Source of the DNA: an uncultured Dyadobacter sp.
Lineage (GTDB): Bacteria; Bacteroidota; Bacteroidia; Cytophagales; Spirosomataceae
Assembly (NCBI GenBank): GCA_946481035.1
Contig: CAMLNK010000236.1
Span: forward strand, 1-6,555
Direction: 5' to 3'
Length of the DNA stretch: 6,555 bases
Shown here piece after piece: positions 5,681 through 6,555 of the stretch. Positions within the stretch are counted from its first letter, which is position 1. Every line of letters begins with the position of its first letter. The notes under the pieces were generated by a model, which saw only the letters and a program-made list of their open reading frames with translations, was not told where the DNA came from and ran no database searches. The translations under genes and the position numbers were made by a program.

Positions 5681-6555
5681 ATGAGTGAAATCTACCGAGA
5701 AATTACCCCCTTGACCCAATATGACTGTTTCACCGTTTTCGACCGTAAAAAGACGATTTTCGATTTCCCGCTGCACAGCCATGAGGAGTTCGAACTGAAT
5801 CTGATCCTTTCGGGGAAAGGCGTGAAGCGGGTTGTTGGTGATCATACCGAAGTGATCGACGACGCGGAGCTGGTGCTGGTAGGCAATAACCTGCCCCACG
5901 GCTGGCTTACGCATTCGTACCGGTGGCAGGAAGGGATGCCGGAGATCAAGGAAGTGACCGTGCAATTCCACCGGGATTTGTTCGATGACAAATTCCTGAA
6001 ACGGAACCAGCTGTTTTTCGTTCGTTCGCTGCTGGAAAAGTCGGCCAAAGGAATTGCGTTTTCGAAGGATACGATCGAGCGCATTAAACCGCGGCTTACC
6101 AGCCTGGCACAGAAAAGCGGGTTCGACTCCATGCTCGAACTGATGTCCATCCTCCACGACCTGTCGGTTTCGCGTGACATGCGCACGCTTTCCAACAGTA
6201 CGTTTACTGACGAAGACGTCAATTTCAACAGCCGCCGCATTGAAAAGGTGTTCGCTTACATGCGCGACAATTATGATAAGGATGTGAACCTGGCTGATGT
6301 AGCGAAACTGGCAGGAATGTCGGAGGTTTCGTTCAGCAGGTTTATCAAAAAGCGCACAGGCAAGACATTCGTCGAAAGCCTGAACGAGATCCGTCTCGGC
6401 CACGCATCACGGTCACTGATTAATACTACCAACACCATTTCCGAAATCGCTTACAAATGCGGCTTTAATAACCTGTCGTATTTCAACCGCATTTTTAAGA
6501 GCAGAAATGGCTGTACGCCGAAGGAGTTCCGTGATAACTATTCCGGGACGAGGAC
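5681..6555 (+). CDS. AraC-family transcriptional regulator with N-terminal cupin-like domain, open at window end
   Basis: Codons 1-291 are visible and no stop is reached, but the C-terminal domain is essentially complete, so only a few residues should be missing. The N-terminal ligand domain (about 15-100) has cupin-type features: PLHSHEEFELNLI (30-42, His32, His34 and Glu38) and NLPHGW (70-75). A helical linker follows. The DNA-binding domain at about 186-287 has two helix-turn-helix units: NLADVAKLAGMSEVSFSRF (203-221) and ISEIAYKCGFNNLSYFNRIF (253-272), ending with the family signature TPKEFR (279-284). The start is chosen because MSEIYREITPLTQYD matches the usual beginning of this Bacteroidota subgroup, as I remember it. 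Divergent placement beside the permease suggests it senses a sugar and activates the permease-phosphorylase operon; the ligand is unknown. Confidence 0.93.
   Translation, partial: MSEIYREITPLTQYDCFTVFDRKKTIFDFPLHSHEEFELNLILSGKGVKRVVGDHTEVIDDAELVLVGNNLPHGWLTHSYRWQEGMPEIKEVTVQFHRDLFDDKFLKRNQLFFVRSLLEKSAKGIAFSKDTIERIKPRLTSLAQKSGFDSMLELMSILHDLSVSRDMRTLSNSTFTDEDVNFNSRRIEKVFAYMRDNYDKDVNLADVAKLAGMSEVSFSRFIKKRTGKTFVESLNEIRLGHASRSLINTTNTISEIAYKCGFNNLSYFNRIFKSRNGCTPKEFRDNYSGTR

Noticed and set aside
5642..6403. Long open frame (253 codons) antisense to the AraC gene
   Set aside because: It lies opposite a clearly recognisable AraC protein, has no family motif, and starts and ends without supporting signals; it is explained by codon bias of the real gene.
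1..6555. Search for CRISPR arrays, insertion sequences, tRNA or rRNA genes, defence or prophage genes
   Set aside because: No repeat-spacer pattern, transposase motif, tRNA-like fold or phage/defence domain was seen on either strand.

Overview
The window looks like part of a carbohydrate-utilisation locus from a Bacteroidota bacterium. A Cytophagales member such as Dyadobacter or a relative is plausible, but that is an inference. The grounds are a SusC/RagA TonB-dependent outer-membrane protein, -7 elements matching the Bacteroidota consensus TAnnTTTG, no strong Shine-Dalgarno sequences, a moderately GC-rich coding sequence beside AT-rich intergenic DNA, and an AraC regulator of a type common in this phylum.

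Layout: (1) 1-2111, minus strand, is the N-terminal 703 codons of a SusC/RagA-like TonB-linked receptor whose C-terminus lies outside the window. (2) 2112-2411 is a 300-base non-coding gap holding a candidate susC-type promoter with an overlapping inverted repeat, an AT-rich repeat patch, and two short GC-containing palindromes just past the upstream gene's stop. (3) 2412-3623, minus strand, is a GH130 phosphorylase very similar to 4-O-beta-D-mannosyl-D-glucose phosphorylase. (4) 3654-5483, minus strand, is a sodium:solute symporter (SSS) family permease, 30 bases upstream of the phosphorylase and probably co-transcribed with it. (5) 5484-5680 is a divergent promoter region with several palindromes. 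(6) 5681-6555, plus strand, is an AraC-type regulator with an N-terminal cupin-like domain; its reading frame is still open at the window edge but looks nearly complete.

Working model: a mannose-containing glycan fragment crosses the outer membrane through the SusC-like receptor, the SSS permease carries a short beta-mannoside (for example Man-Glc, or mannobiose if an epimerase exists elsewhere) into the cytoplasm, and the GH130 enzyme splits it with phosphate into mannose 1-phosphate and glucose. The divergent AraC protein is the obvious candidate regulator of the permease-phosphorylase unit and possibly of the receptor gene. The permease/GH130 pairing resembles the mannan catabolic cluster known from Bacteroides fragilis, so the locus is not a new system at the protein level. 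The mannanase and mannobiose epimerase expected for that pathway are not in the window. The least explained material is the regulatory DNA in the two intergenic regions.
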